Source: Halalkalirubrum salinum
GTDB lineage: Archaea > Halobacteriota > Halobacteria > Halobacteriales > Haloferacaceae
Length of the DNA: 64,000 nt
NCBI RefSeq assembly: GCF_005543295.1
Contig: NZ_SRSG01000059.1
Coordinates: 199,247-263,246, forward strand
Direction of reading: 5' to 3'
The stretch's first letter is position 1. Every line of letters begins with the position of its first letter. Below the pieces are notes generated by a model. It was not told the DNA's origin. It did no database searches and saw only the letters and a list, made by a program, of their open reading frames with translations. The position numbers and the translations under genes are program-made. This document shows positions 50,974 through 59,615 of this stretch, piece by piece.

Positions 50974-51405
50974 ATGAGCGTTGAGTTGCCGTTCGCGCCT
51001 GTTGATGCGATCATCCGGCGCAACGCCGGGTCGCTGCGGGTGAGCGCCGGTGCAGCCAAAGAGCTTGCGCGTCGGATTCAACGTCGGGGTGCCTCTCTGG
51101 CCCGTGAAGCCGCTGCGGTTGCAGAAGCTGACGGCCGAAAGACGCTGATGGCGAGCGATTTTGGCGTCGAGCAAGTCGTTGCCCGTGACGAACTCGAACT
51201 GCCGATCGCCCCCGTCGATCGGATCGCGCGACTCGACATCGACGATAAGTATCGGGTGTCAATGGAGGCACGGATTGCCCTCGCAGACATCCTCGAAGAC
51301 TACGCGGACAACGTTGCCCGGGCGGCAACAAAGCTCGCACATCACGCGGACAGACGAACCGTACAAGCAGAAGACATCGAGACGTACTTTTCACTCTTCG
51401 AGTAA
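50974..51405 (+). CDS. Archaeal histone with two fused histone folds
   Basis: A 143-residue protein with two tandem histone folds. The first (about 1-68) has LPFAPVDAIIRRNAGSLRVS ... LMASDFG, the second (about 74-143) LPIAPVDRIARLDIDDKYRV ... RRTVQAEDIETYFS. Such doublets form a pseudodimer that acts like one H3-H4-type dimer. In haloarchaea they are acidic and seem to serve in regulation more than bulk packing. The stop overlaps the start of the deacetylase-family gene by one nucleotide. Confidence 0.93.
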   Translation: MSVELPFAPVDAIIRRNAGSLRVSAGAAKELARRIQRRGASLAREAAAVAEADGRKTLMASDFGVEQVVARDELELPIAPVDRIARLDIDDKYRVSMEARIALADILEDYADNVARAATKLAHHADRRTVQAEDIETYFSLFE

Positions 51406-52409
51406 TGCAGTTCGGCTACAGTGACCTCTGTTTGGCACACGATCCCGGTGAACGCCACCCCGAATCAGCCGATCGGCTCCGCGCGATCAAACGCGGCCTC
51501 CAGAAACGCCATGGCGTTTCCTATCACGACGCCGACCGCGCAGACGCGAGCGCGGTGAAGGCAGTTCACGAGTCTGCGTATGTCGAAGAGGTCCAGGAAT
51601 TTTGTGCATCCGGTGGAGGCAGTTGGGATCCAGACACAATCGCCGTCGAGAAGACGTGGGAAGCGGCGCTACAGAGCGCGGGCTTGGCACAGTGGGCCGC
51701 GATGGAAGCACTAGACGGCGCTGACGGGCGTCAAACGCCGTTTTCGATCGGTCGCCCACCAGGGCATCACGCCGTCGAAGACGACGCGATGGGGTTTTGT
51801 TTCTTCAACAACGCGGCTGTCGCCGCCCAGGCGGCGATCGACGACACCGGGATCGATCGAGTTGCAATCTTTGATTGGGATGTCCACCACGGCAACGGTA
51901 CCCAGGACATCTTCTACGACCGCGACGACGTGTTTTACGCGTCGATCCACGAAGACGGACTCTACCCGGGAACCGGCGACCGAGACGAGATCGGAACCGG
52001 AGACGGCGAGAGGACGACACTGAACGCACCGCTGGCTGCCGGTGCCGGGGATGCGGATTTTTTATACGTTATCGACGAAGCGATCGCACCCGCGCTCGAG
52101 GCCTTCGAGCCCGAGTTGGTCATCATCAGCGCGGGGTTCGATGCCCATCAACACGACCCAATCTCGCGGATGCGAGTCTCGACAGAGGGATACGCGCTCA
52201 TGACCGCGCGGATGCAGTCACTGCAGGCGTCGCTCGATATGCCGCTGGCATTTGTCCTGGAGGGAGGGTACGGCCTCGATACCCTGTCTGAGGGGGTTTC
52301 GATCGTTCACGAGACGTTCGATGGCCGCGAACCGATGCCGTGTGAGGATGACCCCACTGACAAGACCAAGGCGATCGTCTCGGAGCTACGCACGGCTCTC
52401 GATCTGTAG
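51405..52409 (+). CDS. hdaI: Class II-type histone deacetylase family protein
   Basis: A 334-residue zinc amidohydrolase. GRPPGHHAVEDDAMGFCFFN holds the charge-relay His pair, FDWDVHHGNGTQDIF the zinc Asp and His, and ISAGFDAHQHDP the second Asp. ATG 51405 shares its A with the TAA of the histone gene. Family members remove acetyl groups from lysines or polyamines. Coupling to a histone gene suggests, but does not prove, that the histone or another nucleoid protein is the substrate. Confidence 0.9.
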   Translation: MQFGYSDLCLAHDPGERHPESADRLRAIKRGLQKRHGVSYHDADRADASAVKAVHESAYVEEVQEFCASGGGSWDPDTIAVEKTWEAALQSAGLAQWAAMEALDGADGRQTPFSIGRPPGHHAVEDDAMGFCFFNNAAVAAQAAIDDTGIDRVAIFDWDVHHGNGTQDIFYDRDDVFYASIHEDGLYPGTGDRDEIGTGDGERTTLNAPLAAGAGDADFLYVIDEAIAPALEAFEPELVIISAGFDAHQHDPISRMRVSTEGYALMTARMQSLQASLDMPLAFVLEGGYGLDTLSEGVSIVHETFDGREPMPCEDDPTDKTKAIVSELRTALDL

Positions 52410-52443
52410 CGACCAAGCTGTTAGTGACCGACGGGTGCCATGA

Positions 52444-53796
52444 TCAGGGCGTCGGTTCGAAGTACTCCCGAAGCGCTCGACCAAACGGCTCACAGAGTGT
52501 GGAAAGCTCATCGCCCGAGCGGATGTCGTATCCGGATTCAAGCGCAGACTCTATGTGCGTCCCCAGCCCGACCTCAAAGATCTGATCGCTCTGGAGGAGC
52601 GCACGGACGTCAGTGAACTCACGAGGTCGTTCGACGACGTAGCGATCGCCGTCGAGAAACGGCCCGTAGACGTCGGCGGTTGACTCGTACGCAGTAGTGA
52701 ACCCTTCGGCGTGGGGTCTCACGTGGACCGGCGGCCCCTCGTGACGTTCGATTGCTGGGAGAGTGTCGGTTTCGAGTTCAACGAGGATGACCGATTGCGT
52801 GTCTGCAAATGTGGTTGATCGACAGACGCCGAAGCCGCAGCGGTCGAGTTCTGAAACGAGTCCACGACGCGATTTTCGCAGTTGTGGATACAGTTGATCT
52901 TCGACGATGTCCGGTGTCTCGAAGACGATCGCCAGGACCGCTGTTTCGCGGCGACGCAGATGCGCGTCGAGTTCGGCGGGTGAAAGCGGCTCGACCGGGG
53001 GTGGAAAGAACAGTTCGAGCTGCGGGTCCGCGCGGAGTTCTCGAGCGTAGTGTTGGAGCCGTGCGACGTTCTCCGCGGAGACAACTGCGGCAACGTTGCG
53101 ATCGGAATCCGTGGGGTCGATGACGACGAGCGGGTCGTCGAAGTGACTCGTCCCGTGGGATTCAGGGTCGTAGACGACCGGCGGCCGCCACTCCGCGGCT
53201 GCATCGACGAGCGGCGCAAAGCCACCGTGTTCGACGACGAGCAACTCGGTCAAATAGCCCGAGAAACCCTGGGTTTTGAGATCGCTCCCATAGACGCCGA
53301 TCCCCTTGAAAAACCGCTTGCAGACCCGGACTGCCTCGCGGAGCTCGTCGGTCAAACAGGCAGCGAGGTACTCGTTGTGAAATGGCGTTCGATCGACCGC
53401 TGAAACTAATCCAGACGCGTCTTCGACGGCATAACACGGGACGAGATCGATGTCGAACCCCTCGTACGTTCCGGTGACGTACGGGTGTTCGGCGTACTCC
53501 TCGTGCCCGTCAGGCAACACGGTATGACCGATCTGCAGGCCGTAGCGTTCGAGGTCGTCGCGATCAAGTTCCGGCGAGAATCGGACGAAGAGATCAATGT
53601 CTCGATCGCCAGCGAGCCACGTCCCTCGGGCGGTGCTCCCAACGCGGATAACCTCGGCGTCAACCGGCAGCGTCGAAATCGCCCGGTCGGCTGCCTGCGT
53701 CAGCTCGGCGGCGATGAGATCGAGACGATCGCGTTCGTCGGCATCCGGCGAGACGCGATCGAGGACAGTCTCGCAGACGCGATCGAGGGAGTCCAT
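52444..53796 (-). CDS. cca: CCA-adding enzyme (archaeal class I tRNA nucleotidyltransferase)
   Basis: A 450-residue enzyme that adds CCA to tRNA 3' ends. The polymerase head has VGSTARGTWLAGDRDIDLFV (Asp pair at about residues 64 and 66) and FDIDLVPCYAVED with the third Asp (about 115), followed by KRFFKGIGVYGSDLKTQGFSG. It is near three tRNA genes, none of which encodes CCA, so this activity is required. It converges with the deacetylase-family gene, 34 nt between stops. Confidence 0.95.
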   Translation of the reverse strand: MDSLDRVCETVLDRVSPDADERDRLDLIAAELTQAADRAISTLPVDAEVIRVGSTARGTWLAGDRDIDLFVRFSPELDRDDLERYGLQIGHTVLPDGHEEYAEHPYVTGTYEGFDIDLVPCYAVEDASGLVSAVDRTPFHNEYLAACLTDELREAVRVCKRFFKGIGVYGSDLKTQGFSGYLTELLVVEHGGFAPLVDAAAEWRPPVVYDPESHGTSHFDDPLVVIDPTDSDRNVAAVVSAENVARLQHYARELRADPQLELFFPPPVEPLSPAELDAHLRRRETAVLAIVFETPDIVEDQLYPQLRKSRRGLVSELDRCGFGVCRSTTFADTQSVILVELETDTLPAIERHEGPPVHVRPHAEGFTTAYESTADVYGPFLDGDRYVVERPREFTDVRALLQSDQIFEVGLGTHIESALESGYDIRSGDELSTLCEPFGRALREYFEPTP

Positions 53797-53890
53797 ACTC
53801 TCGATTTCTGTGGCGCGTGTGAAAGCGTGTCGCTTCCGTGGGGTGAAAACGAAAGCCCTAATTATGCCACGGCGAAACGAACGACTGCGA

Positions 53891-53963
53891 GCCGTCGTAG
53901 CTCAGTTGGTAGAGCACCTCGCTGTTAACGAGGTGGTCCCAGGTTCGAGTCCTGGCGACGGCG
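53891..53963 (+). tRNA. tRNA-Asn (anticodon GTT)
   Basis: Complete cloverleaf: acceptor GCCGTCG/CGACGGC, D arm with AGTTGGTAGA, anticodon stem CCTCG/CGAGG around CTGTTAA, and T arm CCAGG-TTCGAGT-CCTGG, discriminator G. An AT-rich TAATTATG lies about 35 nt upstream. No intron. Confidence 0.96.
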
Positions 53964-54054
53964 TTGTTCTCTGCGGACCGGTCGTTGAGCGATCGCGTTT
54001 GCGTCATCGGCTCCCGATAGGCTCAATAGGCGGCATCAAAAATGTGGGGACAAC

Positions 54055-54161
54055 GGGCCTTTAGCTTAGTCTGGTTAAAGCCCCCGGCTCATAGTTCCGC
54101 CGGCACGCGATCGGTGGGATGAGACACCGGGTGATCACCGGTTCAAATCCGGTAGGGCCCA
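54055..54161 (+). tRNA. Elongator tRNA-Met (anticodon CAT) with intron
   Basis: Acceptor GGGCCTT/AGGGCCC, D arm GCTT...AAGC, anticodon stem CCCGG/CCGGG, T arm ACCGG-TTCAAAT-CCGGT, discriminator A. After removal of 32 nt following position 37 the anticodon loop is CTCATAA. Elongator tRNA-Met with an intron is usual in haloarchaea. The mature length is 75 nt. Confidence 0.93.
54094..54125 (+). other. tRNA-Met intron (32 nt)
   Basis: The intron sits between positions 37 and 38. Its 3' part contains ATGAG, which pairs with CTCAT of the exon and so can build the bulge-helix-bulge cut by the archaeal splicing endonuclease. The boundaries are deduced from the 7-nt loop. No box C/D motif is evident in so short an intron, unlike the longer tRNA-Trp introns. 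Confidence 0.8.
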
Positions 54162-54240
54162 TTCCCCGGCGAACGACAGTGAGCCGTGGGAGAGTAGCAT
54201 ACGCGTTTGAATCAGACGAGTCACAGCCCGCGCAGCGAAG

Positions 54241-54283
54241 CGAGCAGGAATGTCTCGGCGAGGTTCAAATCCGGGAGGACCGA
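54241..54283 (+). repeat. Degenerate copy of the tRNA-Met 3' end
   Basis: GGTTCAAATCC followed by GGGAGGACC (about 54262-54281) resembles the T arm and acceptor end of the tRNA-Met 100 nt upstream, but with mismatches and without a 5' half, so it is not a tRNA. GCAGCGAAGCG just before it is a small palindrome of the GAA-loop type. Confidence 0.55.
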
Positions 54284-54359
54284 TGTACTCGCGCCCAGCG
54301 AAACCGATCGTGTCGCCTGCCTTGACCGCGATCGCGCTGATCGCCACGATACCCAGCGG

Positions 54360-54367
54360 TTAAGTAA
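54360..54367 (+). promoter_or_regulatory. TATA-like box of the trehalose synthase gene
   Basis: TTAAGTAA is centred 26-27 nt before ATG 54390. It selects that codon over the in-frame ATGs at 54375 and 54207. Confidence 0.5.
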
Positions 54368-54389
54368 CTCTCCGATGACCGTCGTTGCA

Positions 54390-56051
54390 ATGACGACTGC
54401 GACTTCGTGGTTTCGGGATGCAGTGATCTATTCGCTCGACGTGAAGACGTTTAACGACAGCGACGGCGACGGCTGGGGTGATTTTCAGGGACTGATCGAT
54501 CGGCTCAACTACCTCGACTCACTGGGCGTCGACTGTCTGTGGATCCGACCGTTCTTTCCGAGCCCGCTGCGAGACAACGGCTACGATGTCGCCGACTACT
54601 ACGGCGTCGACGATCGTCTCGGGACGCTCGGGGACGTTCGAGAACTCGTCGATCGGGCCCACGACCGTGGGATTCGGATCCTGACAGACATGGTGTTCAA
54701 CCACACCTCCTCGGAGCATCCGTGGTTCCAGCGGGCGCGATCGGACCCACACTCGCCGTATCACGACTACTATCTGTGGACCGAACACCCCGAGGAGGCG
54801 TTTTCACACCCGAACATCTTCCCCGATCGCGAGGATGGCGTCTGGACACACGACCAAGTAGCGGGCAAGTGGTACTACCACCAGTTCTATCACCACCAGC
54901 CCGACCTCAACACCGCGAATCCGGCGGTGCGCGAGGAAATCTACGACGTGCTTCGATTCTGGCTGCAGATCGGTGTTGACGGCTTCCGGATCGACGCGGC
55001 TCACCCAATGTTGCACCCGAAAGGCCACAACGCAGTGACGCCCGACATCGGGATGGGTCTATTCGAGGAGATGAAGTCGGTCGTCCGCGACGAACGCGAG
55101 GACGCAATCCTGCTGGCGGAAGCGGACGATCAGCCCGAAGTCCTCCGGGAGTACTTCGCCGACGGCGACGGTTTCGATATGCTGTTCGACTTCGTGACGA
55201 ACCAGCACATGGCGTACGCTATCGCCGTCAAGGATATGTGGCCCATGTACCGCGCGAATGAGCAGCTTCCGGACCTCGGAGCGATCGGCCAGTGGGCGAA
55301 CTTCCTGCGGAACCACGACGAGTTCAATCTCCTGAAACTGCCGGGTGAGGCGTTCGAACACGCACGGCAGTTCTTCGGCGACGACGAGGGAGACTCGTGG
55401 ATCTTCGATCGCGGACACCGCCTTCGGCTCGCGGATCTCTACGCCGGTGATCACGATCGGATCGCGCTCGCACACAGCCTCATGTTCTCTCTCCGTGGGA
55501 CGCCCGTGTTGTTATCGGGCGACGAGATTGGGATGGGTGCAGATATCTCGTTGCCGGAACGCGAGTCGGTCCGGACGCCAATGCAGTGGTCTGCCAACGA
55601 CAACGGCGGCTTCTCGACCGCAGCGCCAGAAGCGTGTTACAATCCCGTTATCGACGAGGGCGAGTACAGCTACGAGCAGCTCAATGTTGCCGAGCAACTC
55701 GCCGATCCGGGATCGTTGCTCAACCGGATCAAGGCCTTGATTGACGCCCGAACGATGTGTCCCGAAATCGGCTCGGGATCCTACTCGATCCTCGACGTCC
55801 CCCCAAAAGAGGTGTTCGTCCACCGCATGGACGCTCGCAACACGGTGCTCATTGCTGCGCACAATGCCGCGACCGACCGACGAGAGGTGCAGATCCCCTT
55901 CGAGGTTCCTGCTGACGCTGCGACGAAGATCGTCGGCCCGGGATCGTACGCGATCGAAGATGAGACTATTCAGTTCGATCTCGGCGAGTGCGAGTACGTC
56001 TGGGTCCGTGGGGACACACGTGGCGATCGGATACCGATGGGCGAAGCCTAA
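54390..56051 (+). CDS. treS: GH13 alpha-glucan enzyme, trehalose synthase (TreS)-like
   Basis: A 553-residue GH13 protein. WFRDAVIYSLDVKTFNDSDG and the next lines are nearly the TreS consensus, with FFPSPLRDNGYDVADYYGVD. The nucleophile Asp is in GFRIDAAHP (about residue 200), the acid/base Glu in LLAEADDQ (about 240) and the third Asp in LRNHDEFNL (about 310). TreS interconverts maltose and trehalose. In a halophile trehalose can serve as compatible solute or carbon store. No maltokinase is fused or adjacent. Cytoplasmic. Confidence 0.82.
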   Translation: MTTATSWFRDAVIYSLDVKTFNDSDGDGWGDFQGLIDRLNYLDSLGVDCLWIRPFFPSPLRDNGYDVADYYGVDDRLGTLGDVRELVDRAHDRGIRILTDMVFNHTSSEHPWFQRARSDPHSPYHDYYLWTEHPEEAFSHPNIFPDREDGVWTHDQVAGKWYYHQFYHHQPDLNTANPAVREEIYDVLRFWLQIGVDGFRIDAAHPMLHPKGHNAVTPDIGMGLFEEMKSVVRDEREDAILLAEADDQPEVLREYFADGDGFDMLFDFVTNQHMAYAIAVKDMWPMYRANEQLPDLGAIGQWANFLRNHDEFNLLKLPGEAFEHARQFFGDDEGDSWIFDRGHRLRLADLYAGDHDRIALAHSLMFSLRGTPVLLSGDEIGMGADISLPERESVRTPMQWSANDNGGFSTAAPEACYNPVIDEGEYSYEQLNVAEQLADPGSLLNRIKALIDARTMCPEIGSGSYSILDVPPKEVFVHRMDARNTVLIAAHNAATDRREVQIPFEVPADAATKIVGPGSYAIEDETIQFDLGECEYVWVRGDTRGDRIPMGEA

Positions 56052-56071
56052 GTCAAAAAGTTATCAGCAGC

Positions 56072-56815
56072 TCAGTCGCTCTGGATCCGCGGCGCGAGCA
56101 TGTAGGTCACGTGACCGAGGCCCTCGGCGAACTCGTAGTGCAGTTTGACGGGGAACTCCTCGCCGAGGTCGATCGTCACCTCGGTGTCTTTCGGGATCGC
56201 CTTATTCATGTCTTTGAGGTAATCCAGCGAGAACAGCGAGTTTGCGGGCCCGGCGGTGAGGTCGATCAGGTCCTCGCGTTCGAGCTTGAGATCGACGTCG
56301 TCGGTGTCGCCCTGGGCTTCGATGTAGAACGCCTCTTCAGCCTCATCAACCCGGAGCGCGATGTGATCGGACACCATGTCCGCAGCCTTGATCCCGCGAT
56401 CGAGCTGTGCGCCCTCGACGACGATCGATGCCGGCAGATCGAGTTCGGGAATATCTGGTTCCTGTCGGATCGAATCGGGATCGATGAGTGCAAGCGTGTA
56501 GGACAGCCCCTCCATTTCGATGTGGAGCTTCCGCGTCTCCTCGTCGAGTTCGAGATGCACGAGGTCGCCGCTGTTCGCCATTCCGGCGATATCCTCGAGT
56601 CGGCCGAGATTGACGCCGATAACGCCGCCGTCGGCCTCGTAGGACTCGAACGCCGCGGCGTCGAGCGTGAGATCGACCATGCCAACGTTGGCCGGGTCAA
56701 CGGCTCGAATCGAGAGGTCTTCTTCATTCAACCGGATCTTGCACTCGTCGACCAGCACGCTCACAGAGTCGAGCGCGTCCCGGAGCGTCGACGCGCTCAC
56801 GATGGCCTTGAACAT
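56072..56815 (-). CDS. pcn: DNA polymerase sliding clamp (PCNA)
   Basis: A 247-residue clamp. [20 protein letters not shown] at the start, [19 protein letters not shown] in the first half and [20 protein letters not shown], then [20 protein letters not shown], mark the archaeal PCNA. It forms a homotrimeric ring for DNA polymerases, Fen1 and ligase. Many surface acidic residues fit life in high salt. A TATTTTTAGG stretch about 30 nt upstream (minus strand) may be the promoter. Confidence 0.97.
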   Translation of the reverse strand: MFKAIVSASTLRDALDSVSVLVDECKIRLNEEDLSIRAVDPANVGMVDLTLDAAAFESYEADGGVIGVNLGRLEDIAGMANSGDLVHLELDEETRKLHIEMEGLSYTLALIDPDSIRQEPDIPELDLPASIVVEGAQLDRGIKAADMVSDHIALRVDEAEEAFYIEAQGDTDDVDLKLEREDLIDLTAGPANSLFSLDYLKDMNKAIPKDTEVTIDLGEEFPVKLHYEFAEGLGHVTYMLAPRIQSD

Positions 56816-56927
56816 ATACCATTCGCTACGTAATCACCCCCTAAAAATACACCCGATTCGACCGCTTTCGGGACCACGTTCGGCCGCCGACGATCGTGTG
56901 GTATCGGCGCTCGACGGTCGAGCCCGA

Positions 56928-58349
56928 TCAGTCGAGTTCGGCGTCGACAACCGGACGGACAATTGCCTCGCCGGCTTCAAGTACCGCGTCGAGACGCTCG
57001 GGACTGGATGCCTCCGCGTAGATCCGAAGCTTTGGTTCGGTCCCGCTTGGCCGAACGAGCAGCCACGAGCCGTCTTCGAGCAGGAGTTTGAAGCCGTCTT
57101 TTGTGACGATCGAGTCGATTTCCTTGCCGGCAACCGTTTCGGGCAGTGCTGCCTCGAGTGCGTCCAACACCGCACCCTTCGCGTTGTCGGGACAGTCGAC
57201 ACTGATCTTGTCGGCGTGGATCTCACCGTACTCCTCGGCAAGTCGGTCGAGCCGATCGTCGAACGGCTTGGCCGCAGCGATCGCACCCGCAAACAGCGCC
57301 ATCAACACACCGTCTTTTTCGCGGAGATGTCCGCGAACGGAGAACCCACCTGACTCCTCGCCGCCGACGATGACGCCGTCGTCGTCCATCCCCTGGGCAA
57401 CCCACTTGAAGCCGACGGGTACCTCGACGATCGACTCGCCGTGGGCCTCTGCGATCCGATCGAGCAGGAACGTCGTCGAGACGGTTCGGACTGCCCCGTT
57501 GGTCCCCTGTTCGGTTGTTGCCTCGCCATCGAGCAGCGCGTCGTAGAGGACGGCGAAAAACAGGTTCTCGTCGAGATAGCCCGCCTCGGGGGTACAGATC
57601 GCGATCCGATCCGCATCGCCGTCGTTTGCGACACCGAGGTCAGCATCGTGTTCGTCGACCGCGTCGGCCAACTCGGCGAGATTCTCTGCGCTCGGTTCGG
57701 GCGAGCCGCCGCCGAACGTCGGATCACGCTCACTGCGACGACTGATGACGGTCGCGCCAGCGGACTCGAGGAGTGCGTCGGTGACGCCGCGGCCGCTGCC
57801 GTGGATCGCGTCGTAGACGACGGTCAGCCTAGACAGATCGACCTCGCCGAAGTGTTCTGCAACGAGTTCGTGGGCGTGGTCGGCGTGCGGTTTGACTGGA
57901 TCGACGCGAGTGACACTCCCGCGTTCGGCTTCGGGCAGCAGATCGGGTTCGGCGAGGTTCGCCTCGATCGATTCGGTGACTTCCGGCAGGGCAGGCGCGC
58001 CGTCGTCGGGGATGAACTTCACGCCGTTGTACTCCGGGGGATTGTGCGAGGCAGTGACCATGAGCGCGCCAGCGAGGTCGCGATCGACGATCGCATACGC
58101 CGCAGTCGGCGTCGGGCAGTCTCGCTCGGGGAGATACACGTCGAAGCCGTTGCCAGAAAGCACCTCCGCGAGACTTTCTGCGAATCCCTCTGAGGTATCT
58201 CGTGCGTCGTAGCCGACGAACACCGCCCTGTCGTCGCCGGCTTCGGTGAGGTGGGTTGCAACCGCCTGTCCAACCATCCGGAGCCGATCGTCGGTGAAGG
58301 TGTCGAGAGTCGCCCGCCAGCCGTCTGTCCCAAACGCAATTTTGTCCAT
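56928..58349 (-). CDS. Phosphoglucomutase/phosphomannomutase-family enzyme
   Basis: A 473-residue alpha-D-phosphohexomutase. The phosphoserine loop is TASHNPPEYNG (about 100), the metal loop DGDADR (about 245), the sugar loop GGEESGG (about 325) and the phosphate loop RPSGTEPKLR (about 430). ATG 58349 (MDKIAFGTDGWR) is the family start; the frame is open 89 codons further upstream by chance. Substrate may be glucose-, mannose- or glucosamine phosphate, which the motifs do not settle. Confidence 0.92.
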   Translation of the reverse strand: MDKIAFGTDGWRATLDTFTDDRLRMVGQAVATHLTEAGDDRAVFVGYDARDTSEGFAESLAEVLSGNGFDVYLPERDCPTPTAAYAIVDRDLAGALMVTASHNPPEYNGVKFIPDDGAPALPEVTESIEANLAEPDLLPEAERGSVTRVDPVKPHADHAHELVAEHFGEVDLSRLTVVYDAIHGSGRGVTDALLESAGATVISRRSERDPTFGGGSPEPSAENLAELADAVDEHDADLGVANDGDADRIAICTPEAGYLDENLFFAVLYDALLDGEATTEQGTNGAVRTVSTTFLLDRIAEAHGESIVEVPVGFKWVAQGMDDDGVIVGGEESGGFSVRGHLREKDGVLMALFAGAIAAAKPFDDRLDRLAEEYGEIHADKISVDCPDNAKGAVLDALEAALPETVAGKEIDSIVTKDGFKLLLEDGSWLLVRPSGTEPKLRIYAEASSPERLDAVLEAGEAIVRPVVDAELD

Positions 58350-58451
58350 ACGACATCTCATGAGACGATCCGGAATAAAATGGGATGATGCTCGATCGAG
58401 GTCCCGTTCGGATGCCGGTGTGTTTTTTCGCACGGAGAACGGACTCTGGGC

Positions 58452-58988
58452 ATGACACGAATCGTCGGTGTCTGTGGGAGTCGACGGGCCGAAAGCACCA
58501 CCCGAGCAGCGATCGCCCACGCACTCGACGCCGCTGCCGATGTCGGAGCGGAACCGGACCTTCTTGATTTGGGGACCGTTGATCTTCCGCTGTACCATCC
58601 CGATCGCGACGAGCAAGGCGAGTCAGCCGCGCTGTGTGCACGAGTTCGATCGGCCCACGGCGTGATTCTCGGGTCGCCGGTGTATCACGGCTCGTACTCC
58701 TCGACGTTCCGAAACTTCCACGACTACTGTGGCAAATCCGAGTACGAAAACACGGCGGTTGGGCTGGTTGCGACCGCCGGTGGCGGCTCCTACGGTCCAG
58801 CCCTCGAACACATGCGGAGTACTGTCCGGGGAGTACATGGGTGGACTGTCCCAGAACAGGTGGGGCTCAGAAAGGCGTCCAGAAAGGTCGAAGGCGATCG
58901 TATCGTCGACGCCGACACGAGGGAACGACTCGAACGCGTCGCCCGTCAGGTCGTCTGGGCGGCCGAACGACTGCATGGCCGGGAGTGA
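58452..58988 (+). CDS. NADPH-dependent FMN reductase-like flavoprotein
   Basis: A 178-residue flavodoxin-fold protein. The FMN phosphate loop GVCGSRRAESTTR is at residues 6-18, GSPVYHGSYSSTFRNFHDYC at about 74-93 holds the flavin ring, and TAGGGSYG follows. Related enzymes reduce FMN, quinones or azo compounds. Its stop directly abuts the stop of the convergent GIY-YIG gene with no base between. Confidence 0.88.
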   Translation: MTRIVGVCGSRRAESTTRAAIAHALDAAADVGAEPDLLDLGTVDLPLYHPDRDEQGESAALCARVRSAHGVILGSPVYHGSYSSTFRNFHDYCGKSEYENTAVGLVATAGGGSYGPALEHMRSTVRGVHGWTVPEQVGLRKASRKVEGDRIVDADTRERLERVARQVVWAAERLHGRE

Positions 58989-59270
58989 TCACCTGTCGGT
59001 CGATCGCGCTGGCTCTGGCTCCGGGGACGATTCAATGAGCGCCGCCTTGTCCGATCGCCGGAGCTGTTTGATCTCGTGTTCGCGGGTCATTGCGGCCGAT
59101 TGGTCGGCATATGATTCGAGGTGAACGAGCGAGACAGGTGTTCGACCACGGGTGTACTTCGCGCCGGTACCGGCGTTGTGTTCGGCGAGGCGCCGATCGG
59201 GATCGGTGGTGTATCCGGTGTAGTACGTGCCGTCGTCACATTCGAGGACGTAGACGTAGTGCGATTTCAC
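58989..59270 (-). CDS. GIY-YIG domain protein (UPF0213/YhbQ-like)
   Basis: A 93-residue protein consisting of one GIY-YIG nuclease-like domain: YVYVLECDDGTYYTGYTTDP gives the double motif, then RLAEHNAGTGAKYTRGRTPV and a Glu-containing helix end. The start is probably GTG 59270 (VKSHYVYV), since the ATG at 59330 adds residues not typical of the family. These small proteins are usually of unknown nucleic-acid role. Confidence 0.85.
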   Translation of the reverse strand: MKSHYVYVLECDDGTYYTGYTTDPDRRLAEHNAGTGAKYTRGRTPVSLVHLESYADQSAAMTREHEIKQLRRSDKAALIESSPEPEPARSTDR

Positions 59271-59395
59271 AGCCGCTGATTCGTGCGGTGTAATAAAAAA
59301 TTCGGGTCGTTGGAACCGCGTGGCCCACACCCAGTCCCCGTCTCGCCACCGGCGATCGGGGACACTCTTGTGGAGCGGTTGGATCCGCGGCCCAG

Positions 59396-59551
59396 TTATT
59401 GGTTTTGTATGCGGGAGCGGTCACGGGCCGCTTCGGCGATTCCGGCGTTTGCCGAACAGGACGGGCAGGCGTTGAGCCGGCCGTGCTCGTCGGCGAAGAC
59501 GCGAGCGAAGCGGTCAGAGACGTGTCCCCCGCAGTGGTCACAACGTGGCAT
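59396..59551 (-). CDS. Small zinc-ribbon protein (DUF7563-like)
   Basis: A 51-residue protein in the gap between larger genes. It reads MPRCDHCGGHVSDRFARVFA, then DEHGRLNACPSCSANAGIAE and a basic tail. The pairs CDHC and CPSC should bind one zinc. I recognise the layout from haloarchaeal DUF7563 proteins, from memory. It lies 65 nt upstream of larB's far side on the same strand. Function unknown. Confidence 0.8.
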   Translation of the reverse strand: MPRCDHCGGHVSDRFARVFADEHGRLNACPSCSANAGIAEAARDRSRIQNQ

Positions 59552-59615
59552 CTGTTGGACCGGCACTCAACCGCTGCCGGCAGCAATATATTGGGGATAC
59601 AGGCTCAAATACTCT

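Noticed and set aside
54241-54283. A second tRNA after tRNA-Met
   Set aside because: Only a degenerate T arm and acceptor end can be recognised; there is no anticodon arm or 5' half.
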